Below, piece by piece: positions 20,117 to 28,599 of a stretch of DNA of 64,000 nt. Source of the stretch: an uncultured Prochlorococcus sp. GTDB lineage: Bacteria > Cyanobacteriota > Cyanobacteriia > PCC-6307 > Cyanobiaceae. Made by a program: the position numbers and the translations under genes. Within the stretch, counting starts at the first letter, position 1. Every line of letters begins with the position of its first letter. The notes beneath the pieces are model-generated. The model saw only the letters and a program-made list of their open reading frames with translations. It made no database searches and was not told the DNA's origin. The DNA is taken from NCBI GenBank assembly GCA_902572825.1, contig CACGHD010000002.1, positions 17,894-81,893 on the forward strand, given 5' to 3'.

Positions 20117-20206
20117 TTATATTAAGATTTTTTATATTCCAATATTAAATCAAAAGTAAATTTACATGATTATTGTATTAATATTTTTTTGTTGCTATTT
20201 TTTTAA

Positions 20207-20247
20207 AGCGGGCTAAGGTTCATATCTCCACGAGGATTTAGTCCGCT
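20207..20247. ncRNA. Possible structured RNA / bidirectional terminator hairpin
   Basis: AGCGGGCTAA (20207-20216) / TTAGTCCGCT (20238-20247), 10-bp stem with one G-U pair, T/A-rich flanks. Confidence 0.4.
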
Positions 20248-20372
20248 GAATTTTTAAAGGTTCAATTTATTTTGGATCTCTTTTTAAGAAGTTGATTGGA
20301 AATATTCAAAAATATTTATCTTTGTATAATTTCTAAATTCCATTGAGAAGCATTCTTACTCATATAAACGTT

Positions 20373-20389
20373 AATAGTGTGACACTATT
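20373..20389. promoter_or_regulatory. Palindrome AATAGTGT-G-ACACTATT, operator- or terminator-like
   Basis: Perfect 8-bp arms; core AGTGTGACACT recurs at 20768. Confidence 0.65.
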
Positions 20390-20754
20390 TATTCAATAAT
20401 GTTGTTATTTCGCTTCATAACTTTCTTAAAATACTTAAACTCAATAAATTCATGCATCATTTTGATATCATCAGATAATAACTTTTTATTAACTGTATAT
20501 TCGTCCACATTAAGTGGAGATTTATTAGTTTCAGAAAGTGATTCGTGATCAAAAGAAAAGTTTATACAATCCCCTTTATCATTTTGATTTTGAAAATAAG
20601 ATTCATTTAGTACACCTCGAGACCTCAACGCTTCCTCGACCAACAAACCGGTGACTTTTGACTGACTAAACTCATTAGCTGTGCACAATTTTTCAATAAT
20701 TTCATGAACTTCTTCACTTGGCAAAAAACCAATTCTTTTCCTCGGAGAGGGCAT
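20389..20754 (-). CDS. Ribbon-helix-helix (CopG-like) putative regulator, 121 aa
   Basis: MPSPRKRIGFLPSEEVHEIIEKLCTANEFSQSKVTGLLVEEALRSRGVL; the track start at 20775 is GTG inside the palindrome, ATG at 20754 preferred. Confidence 0.7.
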   Translation of the reverse strand: MPSPRKRIGFLPSEEVHEIIEKLCTANEFSQSKVTGLLVEEALRSRGVLNESYFQNQNDKGDCINFSFDHESLSETNKSPLNVDEYTVNKKLLSDDIKMMHEFIEFKYFKKVMKRNNNIIE

Positions 20755-20767
20755 AATTAAAAAAATT

Positions 20768-20800
20768 AGTGTCACACTTGCACATTATAAGTGTTGCACT
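20768..20800. promoter_or_regulatory. Two operator-like palindromes, AGTGTCACACT and AGTGTTGCACT, 22 bp apart
   Basis: 20768-20778 and 20790-20800, immediately upstream of the RHH gene ATG. Confidence 0.65.
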
Positions 20801-20829
20801 ATATTTGATTTAAGTCAACTAATTTTGCT

Positions 20830-20982
20830 ATGGATATTCTATTATTTCCTGTCGGATTTATTCTTTGGTATCTAGCTTATGAAGCAAAACCTATCATTAA
20901 TGATGAAGTAACACTTAACTGGGAAGAAAAAAATAGAATTAAAAGAATTAAACTTTTAAATATAATCAACGAAAGCTTTTAA
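20830..20982 (+). CDS. Putative microprotein (50 aa)
   Basis: MDILLFPVGFILWYLAYEAKPIINDEVTLNWEEKNRIKRIKLLNIINESF. Confidence 0.55.
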   Translation: MDILLFPVGFILWYLAYEAKPIINDEVTLNWEEKNRIKRIKLLNIINESF

Positions 20983-21170
20983 ATTTTATTCTTAATCGAT
21001 TTTGACCATTCCTTGTGCTTATTATCTAGATCTGATATTAACTGTTTTTGATAAGTAAATTTAAGTTGATTTTCGTTAAGTGATTTTTTTGTGATAATCA
21101 TCTCTTTAGAGAAAAAATAAGGAGTGTTAGAACTACAAATTTTTTTTTTGACTTCCATATAATGAACCAA
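20979..21170 (-). CDS. Hypothetical small protein (63 aa)
   Basis: ORF track; little other support. Confidence 0.4.
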   Translation of the reverse strand: MVHYMEVKKKICSSNTPYFFSKEMIITKKSLNENQLKFTYQKQLISDLDNKHKEWSKSIKNKI

Positions 21171-21320
21171 TGTATTTTTTTTATATGACTTAAAAGATTA
21201 AAGTCTCAATAACTTTATATTCTTTTTATATTTCCTTCATATATATTTTTAGCACGTTTGTAAAAAATATTAGTTTATTAAATAATAACGGCTATATTTA
21301 AACAAAATATATGATTTATC

Positions 21321-21494
21321 ATGAATTTAAAGGAAAGAGGGATTACTGTTGGAGATTTACTAATACTAATAATAATAATAATCACTTCAACAATATTAAT
21401 TAAATCATTTAATAAGGATAAGAAAACAACACTTAATCATAGTAATCAAGAGCTAGTTTCTTATAAGAAAAATTACTATCAAAAATTTATTTAA
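21321..21494 (+). CDS. Putative single-TM microprotein (57 aa)
   Basis: MNLKERGITVGDLLILIIIIITSTILIKSFNKDKKTTLNHSNQELVSYKKNYYQKFI. Confidence 0.6.
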   Translation: MNLKERGITVGDLLILIIIIITSTILIKSFNKDKKTTLNHSNQELVSYKKNYYQKFI

Positions 21495-21603
21495 ATAGCT
21501 TATATTATTTATTTAAAAAACTCTTAATTAATCCAATTAACTATTAAGTATCTCTTATATTAATTTCATGAATTAATAATTATCAAACAATGAGTTTGGT
21601 ATT

Positions 21604-21780
21604 TTAAATATTTTGATGAAATGATTTATCACTTTCCCATTTCAAGTTATCATTTAAGTCATTGATATCATTTGATATTGAAACTAAATTCACCATTTGA
21701 AGTATTTGACTTTTATTTAGCCTATTAACAACAATAAGTTTATTAAGCATTTCTAAAACAGATTTATCATTAATATTCAT
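21604..21780 (-). CDS. Putative microprotein (58 aa)
   Basis: MNINDKSVLEMLNKLIVVNRLNKSQILQMVNLVSISNDINDLNDNLKWESDKSFHQNI. Confidence 0.5.
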   Translation of the reverse strand: MNINDKSVLEMLNKLIVVNRLNKSQILQMVNLVSISNDINDLNDNLKWESDKSFHQNI

Positions 21781-21950
21781 TGTTTGTATAAAAAACTAGG
21801 GTCCTTCAATTTAAATACATTATCTTATGATTTTTAAAATTTCATTATATATTTTATGCTAAATATAAAAAAATATTCATAAAATCATCAAAAATAAAAC
21901 TACTTATTTGTAAGTAAATATCTTAAGCTCACTTTCTTATAAATTCGTTT

Positions 21951-22139
21951 ATGGTAAAAAGAAAAAAAATGAAAAAAAACTCCAAGAAAGAACACCTTAG
22001 TAGAGATGAAGTTAATGAAATGATTGAATCAGCTTTAAGGAGACATAACAGAAGATCTACAATAATATCAAGCGTACTTGGCTGGATTCTAATAGGAGGT
22101 TATTCGTTTGGACTTTTTCAAGCAGTTCAAAATGTCTAA
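21951..22139 (+). CDS. Small basic single-TM protein (62 aa)
   Basis: KKNSKKEHLSRDEVNEMIESALRRHNRRSTIISSVLGWILIGGYSFGLFQA. Confidence 0.6.
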   Translation: MVKRKKMKKNSKKEHLSRDEVNEMIESALRRHNRRSTIISSVLGWILIGGYSFGLFQAVQNV

Positions 22140-22202
22140 TTAATCTTTTCTTGAATGCAGAACTTGCTAGATGATAAATTAATATAAGAATAAGTATTTA
22201 TT

Positions 22203-22424
22203 ATGAGGGAATATATCGAGGCAAATCTTACAGTCATAAGAAAATATTTAAAAAAACGAAAAAAGTACACATCAAAATTAAATAATGATTCGATAATGGA
22301 AGAATTCAAAGAATGGAGCAAAGACCCATTTCCTGAGAAAGAATCAATTTGGACTTTACCTGACTTAACGAGAAATGAAAGACTAAAAAATTTTTGTCGC
22401 TCAATTAAAAAGGAAATAAGATAA
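22203..22424 (+). CDS. Hypothetical small protein (73 aa)
   Basis: MREYIEANLTVIRKYLKKRKKYTSKLNNDSIMEEFKEWSKDPFPEKESIWTLPDLTRNERL. Confidence 0.5.
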   Translation: MREYIEANLTVIRKYLKKRKKYTSKLNNDSIMEEFKEWSKDPFPEKESIWTLPDLTRNERLKNFCRSIKKEIR

Positions 22425-22428
22425 GTTT

Positions 22429-22587
22429 TTAACTACCTAGTTGTATATGATTTACCTTTAAGTAAAAATAACCCGCAAATCCAACTATATTCAAAATTAC
22501 AACGAAAATCCAAGCTCCAATTGGCTGATTAGAATCAAATTTTTTTAATTTAACTTTTTCCTTTAATCTTTCAATATATTTAGCCAT
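22429..22587 (-). CDS. Putative single-TM microprotein (52 aa)
   Basis: MAKYIERLKEKVKLKKFDSNQPIGAWIFVVILNIVGFAGYFYLKVNHIQLGS. Confidence 0.6.
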   Translation of the reverse strand: MAKYIERLKEKVKLKKFDSNQPIGAWIFVVILNIVGFAGYFYLKVNHIQLGS

Positions 22588-22889
22588 AATTAAAAATATT
22601 AACAAGTATATTTTTAATTATAGAGAATTAAATTTTAAGGAATCTTAAATAAAAAAAAATATCTTTTAATTAGAATTTTTATTGTCAAGCCTGTTAATGG
22701 GATATTTAATCAACTCCTTTTTGAGATTTTTTAAAAGTTTATTGTGATTCAAAATTGTAAATTTCCTTGTAAAGGAATAATGCCATTTCATTGAATTAAA
22801 AAAAAACTTGCTAATTCATTATTAATAAAATTATAATACTTATTACGGTCATTCAGACCATAAATAATTTAAATAAGGACAAATTTTTC

Positions 22890-23474
22890 ATGAGCTTAAA
22901 AGTTGGCCAAGAAGCACCAGACTTTAGTGCTACAGCAGTATTTGATCAAGAGTTTAAGGAGATTACACTTTCAGGTCTAAGAGGTAAATGGGTTGTCCTA
23001 TTCTTTTACCCACTAGATTTTACATTTGTTTGTCCAACTGAAATCACTGCATTTAGTGATAGATACCAAGATTTCTCGGCACTTAATACGGAAATACTTG
23101 GGGTATCAGTTGATAGCAAACACTGTCATTTGGCTTGGATACAAACCCCAAGAAATGAAGGTGGTATAGGTGATATTAACTATCCGTTAGTTTCTGACTT
23201 AAAAAGAGAAATTTGCCAGGCGTACAATGTTCTAAATGATGATGGAGAGGCTGATAGAGGTTTATTTCTTATAAATCCCGAAGGAGTGGTTATGCATACG
23301 ACTGTTAACAAGGCACCTGTAGGTAGAAATGTTGATGAAACGCTAAGGATTCTTCAAGGATATCAATATGTTGCGGCAAACCCCGATGAAGTATGTCCAG
23401 CAAACTGGACCCCCGGGGAGAAAACAATGTTAGAGGACCCCAAAGGAAGTAAGGAATATTTTTCTGCGCTATAG
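22890..23474 (+). CDS. 2-Cys peroxiredoxin (thioredoxin peroxidase)
   Basis: [21 protein letters not shown], resolving EVCPANW motif. Confidence 0.97.
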   Translation: MSLKVGQEAPDFSATAVFDQEFKEITLSGLRGKWVVLFFYPLDFTFVCPTEITAFSDRYQDFSALNTEILGVSVDSKHCHLAWIQTPRNEGGIGDINYPLVSDLKREICQAYNVLNDDGEADRGLFLINPEGVVMHTTVNKAPVGRNVDETLRILQGYQYVAANPDEVCPANWTPGEKTMLEDPKGSKEYFSAL

Positions 23475-23489
23475 AAAAGTAAGAGAAAT

Positions 23490-24242
23490 TTAAGAAAGTA
23501 TTAAGTAGTAAATAATGATAAAAGAATAAAAAATAAATATATTCAAAAAGGGGATAAAATCCCCTTTTTTAGGTTTTGGTACGATCCAATCGCTTAAATT
23601 AGTTTTATATGATAAGAAGGACCACGTATAAAAAGAAATTTCTATGGCGACTAGGAAAAAAAGATTAATTAAATTTAAGTCATTTAAACCAAAATATCTA
23701 TAAATATAAAACTGATCATCAACACTAAAATTATTAATTTGAAGATGCCAAAGATAGAGAGAAATCAAAATAAAATTCATTAATAATATTTTTTTTAACA
23801 GAAACCTAGATTTCTTAAAAATCAATAGGATTGAAATTAAAAATATGAAAAAACTTAACTGTGGAATATCGGTTTTTGGTAAATTAATTCCTTCAAGAAA
23901 TAAATTAAATACAAGATCAAAATTTACATATATATAATCAGTTATTAAGTAAGAGAGAAATATTAAATTTATTACTACTAAGAATAATAATCTTTTTCCT
24001 TTAATTATTTTTATACTATGGGATTTATCCTTAGTAAAACTATAGTATGTATAGTTTTTTAAAGAGTTTAAATACACCAAAGATGGACATATTGCACCGC
24101 TCAAATAGTAAAGGATTGAATAAAAGGAAATATTATTTATATTGAGTGAATACAAATTAAACCATTGTTTTTGTACATATGGAAGAATAAGTAAAAATGA
24201 AAGTGTAACTAATAACTTCGTTGTATTGTTTTTAATTATCAA
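23490..24242 (-). CDS. Conserved polytopic membrane protein
   Basis: 250 aa, multiple hydrophobic helices. Confidence 0.75.
   Translation of the reverse strand: MIIKNNTTKLLVTLSFLLILPYVQKQWFNLYSLNINNISFYSILYYLSGAICPSLVYLNSLKNYTYYSFTKDKSHSIKIIKGKRLLFLVVINLIFLSYLITDYIYVNFDLVFNLFLEGINLPKTDIPQLSFFIFLISILLIFKKSRFLLKKILLMNFILISLYLWHLQINNFSVDDQFYIYRYFGLNDLNLINLFFLVAIEISFYTWSFLSYKTNLSDWIVPKPKKGDFIPFLNIFIFYSFIIIYYLILS
23545..23569. terminator. Rho-independent-type hairpin, bidirectional
   Basis: AAAAAGGGGAT-AAA-ATCCCCTTTTT followed by T; 71 nt downstream of the peroxiredoxin stop and inside the convergent ORF. Confidence 0.8.
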
Positions 24243-24273
24243 GAAAATTTTTTTTTAATTTAAAGCAATTAAA

Positions 24274-26028
24274 TCAAACTTTCAACAATTTAGTAGTTGT
24301 TAATTTAAAAACTTTTTTATCTATAGTTTCTTGATTTAAAAGTATATCAACTAATTTATCTAGTAAGACTCTATTTTTTTTCAATATTTTTATTGAATTA
24401 TTTAATGAAATTTTAGAAATATTTATGATTTCATTATCTATTCTAGAACTGGTATTTTCTGCTATAAGAGGCTTTCTTCTAAATAATCCATCTCCTAAAT
24501 ACATTTCATTATTATCAGAATCCATTGAAATTGGACCAATAATTGAAAAACCATATTTTGTAACCATTTCCCTTACGATATTTGTCGCATAAGAGATATC
24601 ATTTATGGAGCATTGTGTAATTTCACCTTCACCAAAAACTATAGTCTCTGCTGCTCTTCCAGCTAAAGCAATTTCAATTTTTGAAAATAATAATTTTTTT
24701 GAAATCAATCCACTAGAAATTACATCATCGTCAGGGCATATTTTTGTATATCCTCCTATAGATCCAGATCTAGGTAATATCGTAATTTTATCAACTGATT
24801 CAATACCATTTCTCACCGCAGATACAATCGCTCTGCCTACTTCATTATAAGCAATAATTTTTTTCATATTAGGAGAAGTTATTAATGAGCTCCTCAGGCC
24901 TATGGTAATTTTATCAAGAGCATTTTCTATATGAAGATCACTGATTAATTTAGATTCGTCTCTTGCACAGTGAATAGCACTCTCGTTCATCAAGTTTGCA
25001 AGATCTGCTCCCGAAAATCCAACTGTTCTAGAAGCCCAATATCCTAAGTTAACTTCGCTTGAAAGTGGTTTGGAAAGTGAGTGAACTGAAAGAATTTTTT
25101 TTCTACCATCTAAGTCTGGAAGCATTACTTCAATTTTTCTATCAAATCTACCCGGTCTTAATAATGCTGCATCCAGAATATCTGGTCTATTAGTTGCTGC
25201 TAAAACAATAATCCCAGAATTATCGGCGAAACCATCTAATTCAGTTAGAAGCTGATTAAGGGTTTGTTCTCTTTCATCATTTCCACCTCCGATCCCAGAG
25301 CCTCTTTGCCTACCAATGGAATCAATTTCATCAATGAAAATTATACAAGGAGATTTTTCCTTAGCCTTAGAGAACAGATCACGAACTCTGCTTGCTCCAA
25401 CACCAACAAAAAGTTCTACAAACTCTGATGCCGATATTGAGAGAAAAGGCACTCCTGATTCGCCAGCAATTGCTTTAGCTAATAATGTTTTACCTGTTCC
25501 TGGTGGGCCTATTAGAAGAACTCCCTTAGGAACTTTTGCACCAAGCTTTTCAAATTTCTTTGGTTCTTTCAAAAATGTTATTACCTCTTTTAATTCCTCA
25601 GCAGCTTCAGGGACTCCAGCTACATCATCGAATCTTGTTTCTACATCATCAATAGTTACAAATTTAGCTTGATTTTTGGTAAAACCAAAAGCTCTGGAAG
25701 CCAATTTTGATGTACTCCTCAAGATTAAGACTATAGCTAATATGAAAATCAGGAAAAGGCTTATTGAAGCAAATGAATTAGCAGCTGATGCTTCTTTTCT
25801 GCTGTTGTTAATAGTTAGATCTACCTTATTTTCAGTGGCCTTTTCAAGAATTAATTGATCGTTGTAAAGGATAGGTATTTTAAATTTATCGCCATTTTTA
25901 TACAGAACATCAATTTCTCTCTGCCTAGGATAGAAAAATATTGATTCTATTTTCCCTGCCTCTATATCTTCTAGAAGATCCGAATAACTTGATTTAGAAT
26001 CTGAATATGAGAATTTTGATCTAAACAC
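24274..26028 (-). CDS. FtsH-family AAA protein lacking the HEXXH protease motif and TM1
   Basis: Walker A GPPGTGKT, Walker [19 protein letters not shown] present; protease motif reads [10 protein letters not shown]; single TM at about aa 85-105; GTG start. Confidence 0.92.
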   Translation of the reverse strand: MFRSKFSYSDSKSSYSDLLEDIEAGKIESIFFYPRQREIDVLYKNGDKFKIPILYNDQLILEKATENKVDLTINNSRKEASAANSFASISLFLIFILAIVLILRSTSKLASRAFGFTKNQAKFVTIDDVETRFDDVAGVPEAAEELKEVITFLKEPKKFEKLGAKVPKGVLLIGPPGTGKTLLAKAIAGESGVPFLSISASEFVELFVGVGASRVRDLFSKAKEKSPCIIFIDEIDSIGRQRGSGIGGGNDEREQTLNQLLTELDGFADNSGIIVLAATNRPDILDAALLRPGRFDRKIEVMLPDLDGRKKILSVHSLSKPLSSEVNLGYWASRTVGFSGADLANLMNESAIHCARDESKLISDLHIENALDKITIGLRSSLITSPNMKKIIAYNEVGRAIVSAVRNGIESVDKITILPRSGSIGGYTKICPDDDVISSGLISKKLLFSKIEIALAGRAAETIVFGEGEITQCSINDISYATNIVREMVTKYGFSIIGPISMDSDNNEMYLGDGLFRRKPLIAENTSSRIDNEIINISKISLNNSIKILKKNRVLLDKLVDILLNQETIDKKVFKLTTTKLLKV

Positions 26029-26159
26029 TAATCTTTATAAGTGATTAATAAAGCATATATGCTTATTTAAAAAATTGAGGTATATAAACAAAATATACTC
26101 AAAAGTTTTGGAGATAACCAGTTAAAGGTTATATTATTATAAGGAAATTAAGAAACAGA

Positions 26160-26330
26160 ATGGCTGTACCAAAGAAGAAAAAATCAAAGAGCAAAAGAAA
26201 CCAAAGGCACGCTGTTTGGAAAGGAAAAGCAGTAATAGCAGCTCAAAAAGCTATATCTTTAGGTAAATCAGTTTTAACTGGGAAAGCTCAAGGATTTGTT
26301 TATCCTATTGAAGAAGAAGAAGAAGAGTAG
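26160..26330 (+). CDS. rpmF: 50S ribosomal protein L32
   Basis: [56 protein letters not shown]; below track cutoff. Confidence 0.95.
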   Translation: MAVPKKKKSKSKRNQRHAVWKGKAVIAAQKAISLGKSVLTGKAQGFVYPIEEEEEE

Positions 26331-26333
26331 CTT

Positions 26334-26660
26334 TTAAGATCCTAATTTAAATGCTTCAAGTATAACGGCATAAATTGCACCAATTCTTAATTTATCAACT
26401 ACGGTCCATAGATAATAAAATTTTGAACTTGCGGCAGGTTTAATTCTTATAATGATTTCAATAAAAATAATAATTATTGGGACCATTATCAACTCATTTT
26501 TACCTTCAGATATAAATTTTGTAATAAAATTTGCGAACAAAAAATAACCTGTCAAAACAGAGATTAGACCAATAGATTTTGTTCTCCAAGTATCACTTAG
26601 AAAACCAAAAAATAAATTATTTAAATGGTAGGTAATTCTTGAAAAATTAGTTTTTTGCAT
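26334..26660 (-). CDS. ycf20: DUF565 / Ycf20-like membrane protein
   Basis: MQKTNFSRITYHLNNLFFGFLSDTWRTKSIGLISVLTGYFLF. Confidence 0.7.
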   Translation of the reverse strand: MQKTNFSRITYHLNNLFFGFLSDTWRTKSIGLISVLTGYFLFANFITKFISEGKNELIMVPIIIIFIEIIIRIKPAASSKFYYLWTVVDKLRIGAIYAVILEAFKLGS

Positions 26661-27411
26661 TACTTAAAGATACTAAATAAGAGATTAGAAAGTTATAGTC
26701 AACATATGATTTTTTTAGTTTAGGGCCTTTAATTACATTTGCCACACAATTCGCATCACCAAGACTGTCTAAAATACAATCTAATTTAATATTTTCCTCA
26801 AGAACAATTGGGATATTTGAAGGAACAAAAATTGTAGGCAAGTTAGCTGCCAAAGAGGATTTCAATCCTGGATTGGAGTCTTCAAAAACAATTGACTTAT
26901 TTTTGTTTATACCACTTAATTGGATTGCCTTTAAATATGGTAATGGATTTGGTTTCTTTAATTCAACGTCTTCACTTGAAATAATGAACTCAAAAGGGTT
27001 GAAGCCATTAAAAAGCGATTCAACAAGAAGATTGACTTGAATTCTTGAACTTGAAGTAACAATAAATTGTCTTACTTTTTTTTTATGTAATTCATTTATT
27101 AATCTAAAAACACCAGTTTTTAGACTAACGCAATTTTTTTTTATAATTTCTAAATAATGAAACTGTTTTGTTTCATGAATTTTGAGAATTAAATCTTCTG
27201 AGAAATCATCATTATTAGATTTAGCATAATAAGCAATCCTATTTTTGCCCCCATTTATCTTCAGAAGTTTTATGTATTTATTAGTGTCCCAATTCCAATT
27301 AATACCGAGGTCATTGAAAGCATTATTAAAAGCAGGTAAATGGGCCTCTAATTCAGTATTTGCGATAGTACCATCTAAATCCCAATAAACGCCCTCAAGG
27401 TAAGTCACCAA
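26647..27411 (-). CDS. HAD-superfamily hydrolase (CbbY/beta-PGM-like)
   Basis: GVYWDLDGTIANTE; VTSSSR; KKPNPLPYL; VFEDSNPGLKSS. Confidence 0.88.
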   Translation of the reverse strand: MVTYLEGVYWDLDGTIANTELEAHLPAFNNAFNDLGINWNWDTNKYIKLLKINGGKNRIAYYAKSNNDDFSEDLILKIHETKQFHYLEIIKKNCVSLKTGVFRLINELHKKKVRQFIVTSSSRIQVNLLVESLFNGFNPFEFIISSEDVELKKPNPLPYLKAIQLSGINKNKSIVFEDSNPGLKSSLAANLPTIFVPSNIPIVLEENIKLDCILDSLGDANCVANVIKGPKLKKSYVDYNFLISYLVSLSNAKN

Positions 27412-27423
27412 AAAGAATTTCTT

Positions 27424-27501
27424 TTATTTACGGTAAAATACAAGAGCAATTATTGCTGGTCCTGCTAACGCAACTACAGCTAAAGGAATAAGTGTTGCCA
27501 T
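27424..27501 (-). CDS. Putative Psb30/Ycf12-like PSII microprotein (25 aa)
   Basis: MATLIPLAVVALAGPAIIALVFYRK; ALAGPxxIALL-type helix resembles Psb30. Confidence 0.55.
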   Translation of the reverse strand: MATLIPLAVVALAGPAIIALVFYRK

Positions 27502-27583
27502 AATTAATGAATATGTTTTGTGATACTATTTTTACAAATAAATGACGAAACTGTACTGATACGTTACAAGATTGAATTAAATT

Positions 27584-27931
27584 ATGAAATCATGGACATG
27601 TATAGAAAATTGTGGAGCTTGTTGTAAATTCGACTTGAACGAAAGAAGCAATTTGGCTGACAAACTTAACAAAAAAGATATAGATTTGATAAATTCGATG
27701 ACTGATAGAGACGGTTGGTGTAAAAACCTAGACAGAGAAAGTAAGAAATGCTTAATTTATGAATCCAGACCACATTTTTGTCGGGTAAATGAATTTTCAA
27801 CTAGATTTAAAGGATATTTGAAATCTGGTGACAAATTTTTAATTGATTGCTGCAAACAACATATTTCATCAAATTATGGTTACCAAAGTAAAGAGATGAA
27901 AACATTTAGAATTGCAGTCTCAGGAAAATGA
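27584..27931 (+). CDS. YkgJ-family cysteine-cluster protein
   Basis: CIENCGACCKFDL...CKNLDRESKKCLIYESRPHFCR. Confidence 0.88.
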   Translation: MKSWTCIENCGACCKFDLNERSNLADKLNKKDIDLINSMTDRDGWCKNLDRESKKCLIYESRPHFCRVNEFSTRFKGYLKSGDKFLIDCCKQHISSNYGYQSKEMKTFRIAVSGK

Positions 27932-28254
27932 ATAGTAAAAAAGAAAAAAAAGAAAACAATTTAGAAAAAAGTTTTTTTTCTATATTTATAACTACTTTTA
28001 CAACAATTTTTATTGCTGAACTTGGGGATAAAACTCAAATAGCCACATTAATGCTTTCTGCTGAATCGGGCAGGCCAATAATTGTTTTTCTTGGAAGCTC
28101 TCTTGCCTTAATAAGCTCTAGCATAGTAGGAGTTCTTATTGGTAAATGGGTATCAAAAAAAATATCTCCTAGCAAGTTTGCTTTATCTACTGGTGCTTTA
28201 ATGATATTGATAAGTATATTTTTAGCTTATGAAACTTTCAAAAATTATTTATAA
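27928..28254 (+). CDS. TMEM165/GDT1 (UPF0016) family half-protein 1
   Basis: FIAELGDKTQIATLMLSAESGRP. Confidence 0.9.
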   Translation: MNSKKEKKENNLEKSFFSIFITTFTTIFIAELGDKTQIATLMLSAESGRPIIVFLGSSLALISSSIVGVLIGKWVSKKISPSKFALSTGALMILISIFLAYETFKNYL

Positions 28255-28566
28255 ATGGTTTTAAGTTTATTACTATCAACATTTCTAACCGTTTTCATAG
28301 CTGAATTAGGTGACAAAACTCAACTAGCTACTTTAACTATAAGCGGTACTACAAACAAACCATTAGCAGTTTTTCTAGGATCCTCTTCAGCACTTGTTTT
28401 TGCAAGTTTACTAGGAGCCTTGACAGGCGGCTCTATTTCAAGTTTTCTACCCGAAGTAGTTCTTAAGTTAATAGCCTCCATTACATTTTTTATCATTGGT
28501 ATAAGGCTTTTTATCAACTCTTTCACCATCGAAAAAGAAGAAAAAGAAGAGAAAGAAAATAATTAG
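28255..28566 (+). CDS. TMEM165/GDT1 (UPF0016) family half-protein 2
   Basis: FIAELGDKTQLATLTISGTTNKP. Confidence 0.9.
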   Translation: MVLSLLLSTFLTVFIAELGDKTQLATLTISGTTNKPLAVFLGSSSALVFASLLGALTGGSISSFLPEVVLKLIASITFFIIGIRLFINSFTIEKEEKEEKENN

Positions 28567-28599
28567 TTTTTAGCTTGGATAATAAGGTGTAATAATGAA

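Noticed and set aside
22847-22859. GGTC-ATTCA-GACC inverted repeat in the peroxiredoxin leader as a redox operator
   Set aside because: Only 4-bp arms, expected by chance; no second copy seen
25316-25672. 118-aa plus-strand ORF opposite the FtsH AAA domain
   Set aside because: Mirror of the conserved AAA coding sequence, no independent support
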